Below are positions 7,803 through 15,712 of a DNA stretch of 64,000 bases, piece by piece. The notes under the pieces were generated by a model. It was not told the origin of the DNA. It saw nothing but the letters and a program-made list of their open reading frames with translations, and did not search any database. The DNA is taken from NCBI RefSeq assembly GCF_010915705.1, contig NZ_JAAIKE010000001.1, positions 1,240,001 to 1,304,000 on the forward strand. The letters run 5' to 3'. Both the position numbers and the translations under genes were made by a program. Positions within the stretch are counted from its first letter, which is position 1. Every line of letters begins with the position of its first letter. The DNA is from Pseudotabrizicola algicola. Its GTDB lineage: Bacteria; Pseudomonadota; Alphaproteobacteria; Rhodobacterales; Rhodobacteraceae.

Positions 7803-9209
7803 ATGGACGGCAGAATCCTCATTGTCGATGACGTTGCGACCAACCGGATCGTGTTCAAGGTCAAACTTGGGGCGGCGCGCTACCATCCGTTGATGGCTGC
7901 CAGCGGGATGGAAGGTCTGCGCATGGCGCGGACGGAACGGCCCGACCTGATCCTGCTTGACCTGATGTTGCCCGATCTGGGCGGCATCGATGTGCTGCGC
8001 AGCCTGCGGGATGATCCTGTCACGCGGGATATTCCGGTGATCGTGGTCTCTGGCTCGACCGCGTTGGAAGACCGGCTGCTGGCGCTGGAGGCGGGGGCGG
8101 ATGATGTCTTTGTCAAACCCTATGACGATGACCTGCTGATGGCGCGGCTGCGCAACCTGTTGCGCTGCCGTCAGGCGCTGACCGATCTGACAGAGGGGCA
8201 TGAGGCGGCGATGCTGGGCATGGCCGAACCCGCGGCGGCCTATCGCGGGCCGGGGCATCTGGCGCTGGTGACGGACCGGCCCGACATGGCACTGAAGCTG
8301 CGCCGCGATCTGGCCCCGCTGATGCGCGACACCATTTCGGTGCTGGGTCACAGCAATGCGCTGGCCGATTCCGACCCCGCTGGCGGCGGGCCGGATATCT
8401 ATGTGATCGATGCCGAAACGGCGGGCCAGCCTGCCGCAGCCACCGATCGCGCCTTGCGGCTGTTGTCGGACCTGCGCAGCCGCAGCGCCACGCGCCATGC
8501 CGGCATCTGCCTGCTGACCGGCCCCGCCCCGCAGTCCGAGGTCAAGATGGGCTATGATCTGGGGGCCAATGCGATGCTGACCACCGATATGCCGGTGGCC
8601 GAAATCGTGATGCGCCTGCGGGCGGTGCTGCGGGCCAAGCGGCAGGCCGACCAGCGGCGCGGGCAGGTGCAGGACGGGTTGCGGCTGGCGATGATCGACC
8701 CGCTGACGGGGCTGTTCAACCGCCGCTATGCGAACGCACGGCTGGCCGAGATGGCGCAGAGCGCGGGGCAGAACGGGCGCACGCTGGCGGTGATGGTCGC
8801 CGATATCGACCGGTTCAAATCGGTGAATGACCGCTTTGGCCATTCGGCGGGCGATGATGTGCTGGTGGAAATCGGGCAGCGGCTGGGCAGCAACCTGCGC
8901 GAGCAAGACCTTTTGGCGCGGATCGGCGGAGAGGAGTTTCTGATCGCCCTGCCGCTGACCACGCTGGAGGAGGCGCAGGCGGTGGCGCGGCGTCTGTGCC
9001 GGCAGGTGGAGCAGCGCCCCGTCGTGCTGGCGGACGGTGAGGCGTTGCAAATCACCGTTTCCATCGGGCTGGCGCTGGCCGAGGCAGGGACGCGCGGGTG
9101 GGAGCCTGCGCTGGTGGAGCGGCTGATCGGGCTGGCCGATCAGGCGCTGCTGGCGTCCAAGCGCGCCGGACGCAATCAGGTGACACTCGCGGCCCGCAGC
9201 GCCGCCTAG
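7803..9209 (+). CDS. pleD: PleD-type two-receiver response regulator and diguanylate cyclase
   Basis: 468 residues. The first receiver domain (1-125) has acidic residues VDD at 8-10 and phospho-acceptor Asp53 (LLDLMLPD). A second, degenerate receiver spans about 150-285. A GGDEF domain follows from about 300, with signature GGEEF near 374 and a product-inhibition RxxD motif (REQD) five residues before it. The enzyme makes cyclic di-GMP from two GTP when phosphorylated and is feedback-inhibited; in Caulobacter PleD drives polar development. The histidine kinases are not in this window. Confidence 0.95.
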   Translation: MDGRILIVDDVATNRIVFKVKLGAARYHPLMAASGMEGLRMARTERPDLILLDLMLPDLGGIDVLRSLRDDPVTRDIPVIVVSGSTALEDRLLALEAGADDVFVKPYDDDLLMARLRNLLRCRQALTDLTEGHEAAMLGMAEPAAAYRGPGHLALVTDRPDMALKLRRDLAPLMRDTISVLGHSNALADSDPAGGGPDIYVIDAETAGQPAAATDRALRLLSDLRSRSATRHAGICLLTGPAPQSEVKMGYDLGANAMLTTDMPVAEIVMRLRAVLRAKRQADQRRGQVQDGLRLAMIDPLTGLFNRRYANARLAEMAQSAGQNGRTLAVMVADIDRFKSVNDRFGHSAGDDVLVEIGQRLGSNLREQDLLARIGGEEFLIALPLTTLEEAQAVARRLCRQVEQRPVVLADGEALQITVSIGLALAEAGTRGWEPALVERLIGLADQALLASKRAGRNQVTLAARSAA

Positions 9210-9228
9210 CGCTTTCGCTGCGGCGGGT

Positions 9229-9771
9229 TTACTGGCCCGGGTCGTCGCCGGAGCGGCGGCGGCCGTCCTTGTCGCCCTGACGGGCCAGCGTGGTTTCCAG
9301 CCGCGCGACGAAGGCGGCACGCTCGGCATCCGACATTTGCAGCACCAGCGAGACGAGCGAATCGCGCCCTGCCTCGGCACGGGCGGCGATGCGGTTGCTT
9401 TGCCCTTCGACCGCGCTGCGGAATGCGGCGGGGTCGAAGGGGGTGGCGCGCAGGGCGGCCAGAACCGCATCGAAATCGCCGCGCATCTGGGCGCGCATCT
9501 CGCGCAGGCCCGGCCCGCGCTCGGCAAAGCCGCGCAACAGGGCGCGGCGCTGATCGCGGGTGAGCGCCTCGGTGAAGGGGCCGAAGTTCAGCTCGCGCAC
9601 CGAAGCCGGACCGGGCCGCGCGCCATCGTGAAAGCGCAGCATGACCCCCGCCACCGTTCCCGCAACCGCAAGGTTGATGGCAAGCGAAACCGCCAGCAGA
9701 ATCTTGAGCCCGCGGCCCATCGGGCGCGCTGGCGGGTTGGCGGGCGGGTTGGCGGGCGGCAGGTTGGTCAT
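9229..9771 (-). CDS. Periplasmic heavy-metal-sensor-like protein (Spy/CpxP/CnrX type)
   Basis: 180 residues. A Pro-Ala-Asn-rich N-terminus with tandem PPAN units precedes one membrane segment (about 22-45) and a helical periplasmic domain with long charged helices (LTRDQRRALLRGFAERG), ending in a basic hydrophilic tail. This layout fits periplasmic metal-sensor or chaperone proteins that are anchored and work with an ECF sigma factor. The gene overlaps the upstream membrane-protein gene by 4 bases. No metal-binding His/Met cluster is evident, so the ligand is unknown. Confidence 0.75.
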   Translation of the reverse strand: MTNLPPANPPANPPARPMGRGLKILLAVSLAINLAVAGTVAGVMLRFHDGARPGPASVRELNFGPFTEALTRDQRRALLRGFAERGPGLREMRAQMRGDFDAVLAALRATPFDPAAFRSAVEGQSNRIAARAEAGRDSLVSLVLQMSDAERAAFVARLETTLARQGDKDGRRRSGDDPGQ

Positions 9772-10190
9772 GGGGCCAGTTCCTCGGACAAAAGACCGTC
9801 AAAGCCGGACAGCAGGTCAAGGCTTTCGCCCAGCCCGAAGCCGATGGTGCCGGCAAAGCTCACCACCGATTCGGGCTGGACATAGCCGATCACCAGTCCG
9901 GCCATCGCCGCCGAACCGATGCCTGCCACCGCCAGCGCCCCGCCCAAGGCAGCGGCAAGGCGCGCCCAGACACCGGGCCGCGAGACAGCGCGCGACGGCG
10001 CGGGCGCGAGACGTGCGGGGGCAGCGGGTTGGCAGGCATAGGCATCGGCCAGCATCCGCGCCATGAAATCGCCATCGGGCTGCGGTGGCTGGCTGCGGGC
10101 CAGTGCAAACAGATCGTCCAGTGCCGGATCGGAGGACGCATCCTTCGAAAGGCCATCGCTGCGGGGGGTGTCACTGTTGTGCATCTTCAT
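9768..10190 (-). CDS. Membrane protein in anti-sigma-factor position
   Basis: 140 residues. The cytoplasmic half (about 1-75) has a short helix-rich segment ending FMARMLADAYA. One membrane helix follows (about 78-100, LGGALAVAGIGSAAMAGLVIGY), then a short periplasmic tail. The gene overlaps the end of the ECF sigma gene by 20 bases, with GAGG 9 bases before the ATG. Translational coupling and topology suggest an anti-sigma factor or dimerisation partner for the sigma factor; no zinc HxxxCxxC motif is present. Function is inferred from position. Confidence 0.65.
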   Translation of the reverse strand: MKMHNSDTPRSDGLSKDASSDPALDDLFALARSQPPQPDGDFMARMLADAYACQPAAPARLAPAPSRAVSRPGVWARLAAALGGALAVAGIGSAAMAGLVIGYVQPESVVSFAGTIGFGLGESLDLLSGFDGLLSEELAP

Positions 10191-10764
10191 ATCCCAGTTC
10201 CTCTCGGCGTCCGGCCAGAAGGGCGGCCAAGGCCCGTTTGCCCCGTGCGGTCAGGCTTTCCACCGCCTCGACCCCGATGTCCATGATCGCGGCAATCTGA
10301 GGGTTCGCAAGACCCTCGATATGGCGCAGCACCACCGCCTGACGCTGGCGGTCGGGCAATTGGTTCAGCGCCGCTTGCAAGGCGGCCATGCGGTCGGCCT
10401 CTATCATGGTCTGCACCACGGCGGGTTGGTCGCTGGCCGGTTCCGCTGCATCCTCGAGCGCATCGGCACGGCGGCGGATGCGCTGGCGCAGCCGGTCGGT
10501 CGCCAGATTGCCCACCACGCGGTAGACCCAGGTGGAGACCTGCGCCTCGCCCGGGCGCCAGTCGGGCGCCATGCGCCAGAGCCGCAGCAGCGCTTCCTGC
10601 GCCACATCCTCGGCCTCGGCCCGGTCGCCCAGCATGCGCAAGGCGTGGGCAAAGGCGCGCGGGGCCAGTCGCCCGGTCAGCAGGCGCGCAGCCTCGCGGT
10701 CGCCGGTCGCGTAAAGACCCAGCAGCGCCTCGTCCGAGAGCGGGGCAAGCGTGTCGCGTGGCAT
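10171..10764 (-). CDS. ECF-family RNA polymerase sigma factor
   Basis: 197 residues from the ATG at 10764 (AGG six bases upstream; an ATG two codons earlier has no spacing for an RBS). Region 2 shows DRAEAEDVAQEALLRLWR (about 45-62) and STWVYRVVGNLATDRLR, and region 4 has LPDRQRQAVVLRHIEGL followed by the helix-turn-helix. This is a group-4 stress-type sigma factor. It lies downstream of a secreted EF-hand gene and upstream of membrane and periplasmic partners, suggesting an envelope signal. Promoter targets are unknown. Confidence 0.9.
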   Translation of the reverse strand: MPRDTLAPLSDEALLGLYATGDREAARLLTGRLAPRAFAHALRMLGDRAEAEDVAQEALLRLWRMAPDWRPGEAQVSTWVYRVVGNLATDRLRQRIRRRADALEDAAEPASDQPAVVQTMIEADRMAALQAALNQLPDRQRQAVVLRHIEGLANPQIAAIMDIGVEAVESLTARGKRALAALLAGRREELGYEDAQQ

Positions 10765-10847
10765 GTCCATCCTGTTGCTGGCTTATCGGCTTTCGCCCGC
10801 CGCCGGAAGGGCCGCCTCTGCCTGCGGCCCCCCGGACGGTTGCGGGA

Positions 10848-11405
10848 TCAGTTGTTGCCGCGCGGGCCATGATCGCCGCGGTGCATGCCGCCCCGCCCTT
10901 CGCCGCGCGCGCCGCGACGTTCGGTCATGCGGTCCTTGGCGGCGGCGAGTTCGGCTTCGGAAATGGCGCCGTCCTTGTCGGTGTCGAGCCGTTCGAACAT
11001 GCGCGTCGAGAGACCCGCTGTCATCGGGCGCAGGCCCATCGGGCTGGCGGCGAGTTCGGCGGCAGAGAGCTTGCCATCGCCATCGGTGTCGAGTTCGGCG
11101 ATCATCCGGTCGGCGTGGGTCGCGGCGCGTTCGGTGGCCGTGCGGATGTGCATGGCGGCGATTTCCTCGGCCGAGATCAGCCCGTCACCGTCGGCATCGA
11201 GCGCGGCAGATTGCGCGGCCCGCCAAGCGGTGACTTCGGCCTGCGTGATCTTGCCGTCCTGATCGGCGTCAATCGCGGCGAAGTCGAGGGCGGGCCCCAT
11301 CATGCCGCCCATGCGGTCTGCCCTGTCGGCAAGCGCCGCGCTTGCGGTCAGCGCGATGGCAAGCGCCACCAGGGAAGTGCCAACGAGTTTGTTCTTGTCG
11401 ATCAT
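10848..11405 (-). CDS. Secreted protein with four EF-hand calcium motifs
   Basis: 185 residues with a signal peptide (cleavage after about 26, ASAALA). Four EF-hand loops are visible: DADQDGKITQAE, DADGDGLISAEE, DTDGDGKLSAAE and DTDKDGAISEAE, each with Asp at loop position 1 and Gly at 6. The C-terminus is Arg/Gly/His-rich. It should bind calcium in the periplasm. It is transcribed toward the ECF sigma gene across about 80 bases and could be its signal input or target; that link is inferred. The RBS AAAGGAA lies just upstream. Confidence 0.88.
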   Translation of the reverse strand: MIDKNKLVGTSLVALAIALTASAALADRADRMGGMMGPALDFAAIDADQDGKITQAEVTAWRAAQSAALDADGDGLISAEEIAAMHIRTATERAATHADRMIAELDTDGDGKLSAAELAASPMGLRPMTAGLSTRMFERLDTDKDGAISEAELAAAKDRMTERRGARGEGRGGMHRGDHGPRGNN

Positions 11406-11643
11406 CGCTTGGTTCCTTTTTTCACTGGCTTGCGGGCATGTGCCGGGCCTTGTGGGTGTGAAACGAAGCGCATCGCCGGTTCCGTCGCGAGGCGATGACG
11501 AAAGCTGGCATGGAACAACCGTTGCATGGTTGCGACAGATATTTTACAACTATTGAGGGACGTCTATCCAAGAAAACAGGCTTTACGGTAGTGCGTCCTG
11601 CGGACCCACGTCATCGGGTGTGATTCTCTTGCTGTGCGTGACC

Positions 11644-12096
11644 ATGTTAGACAAAACGAATTATTTCGATCTTGACCCTGTTGATCCCTGTCTGGTCCGT
11701 CTGAGTGAAGATGACCGCCCCTTGCGCGCCGCCCTTTTGCGCGGCTGGCGCTTGCGTTGCCCCAATTGCGGCACGGGCCGGATGATGGAAGGCTTTCTGA
11801 AAGTGCGCGCGGCCTGCCCCTTGTGCCACGAGGCCTTTTACCACCACCGTGACGATGAGGGCCCGGCCCTTGTGACCATTCTGATGATCGGGCATCTGAT
11901 GGCCCCGCTCTTTCTTTATGGCTTTCTGTCGCCCCGGCCCGATGCCTTCCTGCTGGCGATGGTGTTTTGCGCAGGCACGGCGGCGCTTTCGCTCTTTCTG
12001 CTGCCCCGCTGGAAAGGCATGATGGTGGCGCGACAATGGTCGCGGCGCATGCATGGCTTTGGCGGAAACAGCGATGACGACGGACAGCCCAGATAA
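11644..12096 (+). CDS. DUF983 zinc-ribbon membrane protein
   Basis: 150 residues. Near the N-terminus two CxxC pairs (CPNCG and CPLCH, about 20 residues apart) form a likely zinc ribbon, followed by two membrane helices (VTILMIGHLMAPLFLYGF and a second Ala/Leu-rich helix). This is the DUF983 layout. Family members are small inner-membrane proteins common in alphaproteobacteria; function unknown. The 3' end overlaps the NUDIX gene by 23 bases. Confidence 0.82.
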   Translation: MLDKTNYFDLDPVDPCLVRLSEDDRPLRAALLRGWRLRCPNCGTGRMMEGFLKVRAACPLCHEAFYHHRDDEGPALVTILMIGHLMAPLFLYGFLSPRPDAFLLAMVFCAGTAALSLFLLPRWKGMMVARQWSRRMHGFGGNSDDDGQPR

Positions 12097-12694
12097 CCCG
12101 CCCATCCGTTCCGCCGCGACGGTGATCCTGTGGCGCGCCGATCCGCAGGGCGCGCGTGTGCTGATGGGGATGCGCGGGGCGACGGCGGCCTTCATGCCAT
12201 CGAAGTATGTTTTTCCGGGCGGTGCCGTGGATGCGGGCGACGGTCTGGACGCCGTGCCGCTGGGCTTGCGCTGCGACGCCCGTCTGCGCGCGCATTGCGG
12301 GCCGGACGCCCCCTCGCCCGCCGCGCTTGCGGGGGCGGCCTTGCGCGAATTGCGCGAGGAAACGGGGCTGCGGCTTGCGCCTGCGGCCGAACCTGCCTTG
12401 CGCTTCGTGTTTCGCGCGATTACCCCGCCGGGGCGGACACGGCGCTTTGATGCGCGGTTCTTTCTGGTGGATGCCCGCCATCTGGCCAATGACGCCGATG
12501 ATTTCAGTGCCGCCGAGGATGAGCTTTCGCATCTGCACTGGATCGGTCTGGACGCGGCACGGGCGCTGGACCTGCCCTTCATCACCGAGGTGGTGCTGGC
12601 CGAGGTCAGCGCCGCATTGCGCGGCGCGCCCGATCAGGGGGTGCCGTTCTTCGACAATTCGGGCATGAGCCCGGTGTTCCGCCGCATTCCATAG
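12074..12694 (+). CDS. NUDIX hydrolase (NUDT19-like, interrupted Nudix box)
   Basis: 206 residues. FPGGAVDAGD near 45 opens the fold, and the catalytic helix ALRELREETGL comes about 45 residues later, giving the split Nudix box of NUDT19/CoA-pyrophosphatase relatives. The REExxGL core with the metal-binding Glu residues is intact. It should cleave a nucleoside-diphosphate-linked compound; the substrate is not readable. The last 61 bases are antisense to the end of the desaturase gene. An alternative start at 12053 is possible. Confidence 0.82.
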   Translation: MTTDSPDNPPIRSAATVILWRADPQGARVLMGMRGATAAFMPSKYVFPGGAVDAGDGLDAVPLGLRCDARLRAHCGPDAPSPAALAGAALRELREETGLRLAPAAEPALRFVFRAITPPGRTRRFDARFFLVDARHLANDADDFSAAEDELSHLHWIGLDAARALDLPFITEVVLAEVSAALRGAPDQGVPFFDNSGMSPVFRRIP

Positions 12695-13650
12695 GGTTCG
12701 GCCATGCCATCGGCGCCGGGCATGAGAGGATGCGGCACCGGATCTTTGGCGCGCAGGAAGTGGCGGGCGAAGATCTGCGCGTAAGAGCGGTAGGCATAGC
12801 CTTCGTTGCGGCGCAGGTAATGGGCGCGGTTGGCGGCATAGAGCGCGGGCAGATCATACCACGGCACCTGCGGGTGCATGTGATGCACGACATGCAGGTT
12901 GTTGTTCAGGAACAAGAGCGCCAGCGGGCCGCGATCTTCCACAATGACGGTGCGGGCGCGGGCGGCCTCATGCGCGCGGTGTTCCAGAAAGGTGCGGATC
13001 TTCAGCAGCCCCGCCGCGATGTAGAAGGCGGCCAGATAGCCCGCCCAGCCCATCGGCGCGGGGACCAGCCACAGCGCCAGCAGCACCAGCCCGCCCAAGT
13101 GCAGCGCCCAGTCGCGCCGGACGCCGGCATCGTGGCGAAGGAGCTGCGCCTCGCCGCGCAGCCAGAGCAGGTTGCCGATCACCGGACCGAGCACGATGCG
13201 GCCGAGCAGGGTGTTGTTGGCCATCAGCAGCCCCTGCGCCCAACGCGGCAGCCGCGCCCAGACCTGAGGATCGAGATAATTCGATTCAGGGTCATCATAG
13301 GGGTCGGTCAGGCTCGGGTCATGGTGATGCGCGAGGTGGGTGGCGCGAAAGCGGCCATAGGGCACGGTGGGAAACAGGGCGGGAAACACCAGCGCCTCAT
13401 TCAGGGCGGCATTGCGGAAAGGGTGGCCGTGCAACGCCTCGTGCTGGAGCGAGCAATACTGGGTGATGGCGAGCGCGGTCACGATCACCCCGAGGACGGC
13501 CGACGCGTCATAAAGAACCGTCGTGCCAAGCGCCCAGAGCAGGTAAGTGGCGGCCAGAAGCGCAAGAGTGGGCCATTCGACAGCGGGGCGGGTCTGGGTG
13601 GGGGGCGCCAATTTTCGGGTCCATCGTGATAACTGGCTTGTGAATATCAC
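12634..13650 (-). CDS. Membrane fatty-acid desaturase family protein
   Basis: 338 residues. Three His boxes that bind the di-iron centre are present: QHEALHGH near 70, HLAHHHD near 105 and NNLHVVHHMHP near 255. Several membrane segments lie between them. Enzymes of this superfamily desaturate or hydroxylate acyl chains or carotenoids in the inner membrane; the exact substrate cannot be told from sequence. The start is a GTG with a weak RBS. The 3' end overlaps the NUDIX gene tail to tail by 61 bases. Confidence 0.85.
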   Translation of the reverse strand: MIFTSQLSRWTRKLAPPTQTRPAVEWPTLALLAATYLLWALGTTVLYDASAVLGVIVTALAITQYCSLQHEALHGHPFRNAALNEALVFPALFPTVPYGRFRATHLAHHHDPSLTDPYDDPESNYLDPQVWARLPRWAQGLLMANNTLLGRIVLGPVIGNLLWLRGEAQLLRHDAGVRRDWALHLGGLVLLALWLVPAPMGWAGYLAAFYIAAGLLKIRTFLEHRAHEAARARTVIVEDRGPLALLFLNNNLHVVHHMHPQVPWYDLPALYAANRAHYLRRNEGYAYRSYAQIFARHFLRAKDPVPHPLMPGADGMAEPYGMRRNTGLMPELSKNGTP

Positions 13651-13730
13651 TTGCCAGATCGGCGCGGAACGCCAAGGATGCGCACCAAAGTGTCACCGAT
13701 GTTTCATTTAATCACCATAGGCGGGAAATG

Positions 13731-14579
13731 ATGGACAAGCGTTTGCGCGCCGCGCTGTTTCGCACCCGTTTGGCCGAGGCGATGGCCGAGCGCGGCACCT
13801 CGCAGGCGGCACTGGCACGGGCCTGCGGGGTGGACAGATCGACCATCAGCCAGCTTCTGGTGTCGGAAAAGCGCCTGCCCAATGCGCAACTGGCCGCCGA
13901 TTGCGCGCAGGCGCTGGGGGTGTCGGCCGATTGGCTTCTGGGCCTATCGGGGCGGCCCGAGCCGGTGGCGGACCTGCTGGCGATGCAGTTGACCGAAACG
14001 CAGGCCCCGCGCGCGCTGATCGACGAGGCGATCTTTGGCTGGCATCAGGAGGCGGCGGGTTACAAGATCCGCCATGTGCCCGCCACGCTGCCCGACATGC
14101 TCAAGACGCGCGGGGTGGTCGACTGGGAGTATGCGCCGCAACTGGGGCGGTCTGCCGCGCAGGCGATCGGCGCCTTCGAGGACCGGCTGGCCTGGATGCG
14201 CGGCGCGCGGTCGGATTACGAAATCGCCCTGCCCCGGCATGAGCTTTTGGCCTTTGCGCAGGGAAGCGGCTATTACGCGGGCCTGTCCGTCGCGCTGCGG
14301 CTGGAGCAGATCGACCGTATGATCGAGTTGACCGAGGCGCTGTATCCGGCGCTGCGGGTCTATCTGTTTGACGCACGGCGGGTTTTTTCCGCGCCGATCA
14401 CGGTGTTCGGCCCGCTGCTGGCGGTGCTCTATCTGGGGCGGCACTATCTGGCCTTCCGCGATACCGCGCGGGTGGAGAGTTTTACGCGGCATTTCGACTG
14501 GCTGGTGCGCGAGGCCGAGGTTTCGGCCCGCGACCTGCCTGCGCATCTGCGCGCGCTGCGGGCCGGAGTGGGTCAGTAG
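13731..14579 (+). CDS. XRE-type helix-turn-helix transcriptional regulator
   Basis: 282 residues. A lambda-repressor-like HTH lies at about 14-70 (TSQAALARACGVDRSTISQLL, then NAQLAADCAQALGVSADWLLG). The long C-terminal domain has no recognisable ligand-binding signature and may serve sensing or oligomerisation. It is divergent from the desaturase gene across an 80-base gap, so it may regulate that gene; this is inferred from position. Start chosen at the second of two adjacent ATGs because GGCGGGAA sits too close to the first. Confidence 0.82.
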   Translation: MDKRLRAALFRTRLAEAMAERGTSQAALARACGVDRSTISQLLVSEKRLPNAQLAADCAQALGVSADWLLGLSGRPEPVADLLAMQLTETQAPRALIDEAIFGWHQEAAGYKIRHVPATLPDMLKTRGVVDWEYAPQLGRSAAQAIGAFEDRLAWMRGARSDYEIALPRHELLAFAQGSGYYAGLSVALRLEQIDRMIELTEALYPALRVYLFDARRVFSAPITVFGPLLAVLYLGRHYLAFRDTARVESFTRHFDWLVREAEVSARDLPAHLRALRAGVGQ

Positions 14580-15085
14580 ACCTGCAACAGGCGGGTGTCA
14601 TAGCCGTTGAAATCGAAAATCTCGCGCGCGGCGGCCAGACGGTCTGCCGACAGTGCCCCGCCCCGGCTGAGGATGAAGCCGAAGGCGCCCGAGGGGGTGG
14701 CGATGGCAAGGGTGCGGTAATCAGTGTCCGCCCAGATGACCCACCACGCCTGCCCGTCCACCATGAAGCGCCCCGGCCCCGTCGCGGGCATCGGACCCGA
14801 GATCTGCACCTGCCGCCCCGCAAGGCAGAGCCGCGCGGCGATGGTCAGTGCGCCCGGACGCCCGCCGATCTCGGCCCCGCCGGGGGTGCAGCGGCTGCCT
14901 GCGGGGGCGAAGCTCGCGCTTTGCTGCCAGCGCCCGACGAGACGGGCCAGATCGAGCTGGGCATTGGACCAGATCGGCGCGCTGGCGGGGCGGAACGGTG
15001 CCGTTACGGGCGGGGCTTGCGGCGCGGCGCAGGCTGCCAAGGCCAGCAAGGCAAGACCGCAGAGCCGTCGGGTCAGTTGATGCAT
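14573..15085 (-). CDS. Lipocalin-family lipoprotein
   Basis: 170 residues. A lipoprotein signal ends LALAAC (Cys at about 19). The mature part has the bacterial lipocalin pattern: LVGRWQQSASF, then YRTLAIATPSGAFGFILSR and a final FDFNGYD segment. Blc-type lipocalins sit in the outer membrane and bind lipids such as lysophospholipids. The start overlaps the end of the upstream lipoprotein gene by 13 bases, so the two are probably co-translated; the 3' end overlaps the HTH gene by 7 bases. Confidence 0.8.
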   Translation of the reverse strand: MHQLTRRLCGLALLALAACAAPQAPPVTAPFRPASAPIWSNAQLDLARLVGRWQQSASFAPAGSRCTPGGAEIGGRPGALTIAARLCLAGRQVQISGPMPATGPGRFMVDGQAWWVIWADTDYRTLAIATPSGAFGFILSRGGALSADRLAAAREIFDFNGYDTRLLQVY

Positions 15086-15624
15086 TGGGTCAGCATCCTT
15101 CCTTGTTCGTTCAGGATGTCATGACAGCCAAGCATCGGGGTCACCGGCGCGCAAGTGCCGGATTTCACGAGGCAATAGCCGGTGCAGTCGGTCGAGGCGC
15201 GGCAGGATTTTCCGGCGTCCTTCGTGGGCGTCTGGCAAAAGGCCGCCTTGCCGCCGCCCGCGACGCTCCAGCGTCCGCCGCGCCGCTCGCAGGCCAGATG
15301 CGCCGCCGTTTTCACGACGGGCGGGGCCACCGGCTCTGCCGCTTCGGGCGCGGCCTCGGCGGTGCTTTGCGCCGGTGCGGCGGCAGCGGCGGCAGGGGGT
15401 GCGGCGGGGGCTGGTGTGGCAGGCGCGGCTTGGGCAGAAGCTTGGGCGGCGGCGGGCGCTGCGCCAGCGGGCGGTGACGGCGCGTCAAGCGAGGTGACAG
15501 AGATATCGCCGCCGGTGAAGGCATTGGCCGGAGCGCTCTCTGCCCCCTGCCCCGCGCCGGACAAGGCCTGACATCCGGCAAGGACCGGAAGCAACAACAG
15601 GGGCAGGATCAGTCGCAGACGCAT
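15073..15624 (-). CDS. Ala/Pro-rich lipoprotein with Cys-rich C-terminal domain
   Basis: 183 residues from the ATG at 15624. The signal peptide ends LPVLAGC (lipobox, Cys at about 18). A low-complexity Ala/Pro/Gln linker spans about 50-100. The C-terminal 80 residues hold eight Cys (CERRGGRWS, FCQTPT, SCRASTDCTGYC, GTCAP, GCHD, QCI), suggesting disulfide-bonded knots in the periplasm or outer membrane. Function not recognised; it pairs with the lipocalin gene downstream. Confidence 0.75.
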   Translation of the reverse strand: MRLRLILPLLLLPVLAGCQALSGAGQGAESAPANAFTGGDISVTSLDAPSPPAGAAPAAAQASAQAAPATPAPAAPPAAAAAAPAQSTAEAAPEAAEPVAPPVVKTAAHLACERRGGRWSVAGGGKAAFCQTPTKDAGKSCRASTDCTGYCLVKSGTCAPVTPMLGCHDILNEQGRMLTQCIN

Positions 15625-15712
15625 GGGCACACACCGGGGCAACGGGTTTGGGGCAAGGACACGGTTCCCGCAGAAGGCCCCATCGGCGCGCCAAGCGCAA
15701 GGGCGCGTCCGG

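Noticed and set aside
11462-11483. GGAAC and CGTT elements upstream of the EF-hand gene, resembling a general-stress EcfG promoter
   Set aside because: Spacing is 13 bases; that promoter type needs about 16-17.
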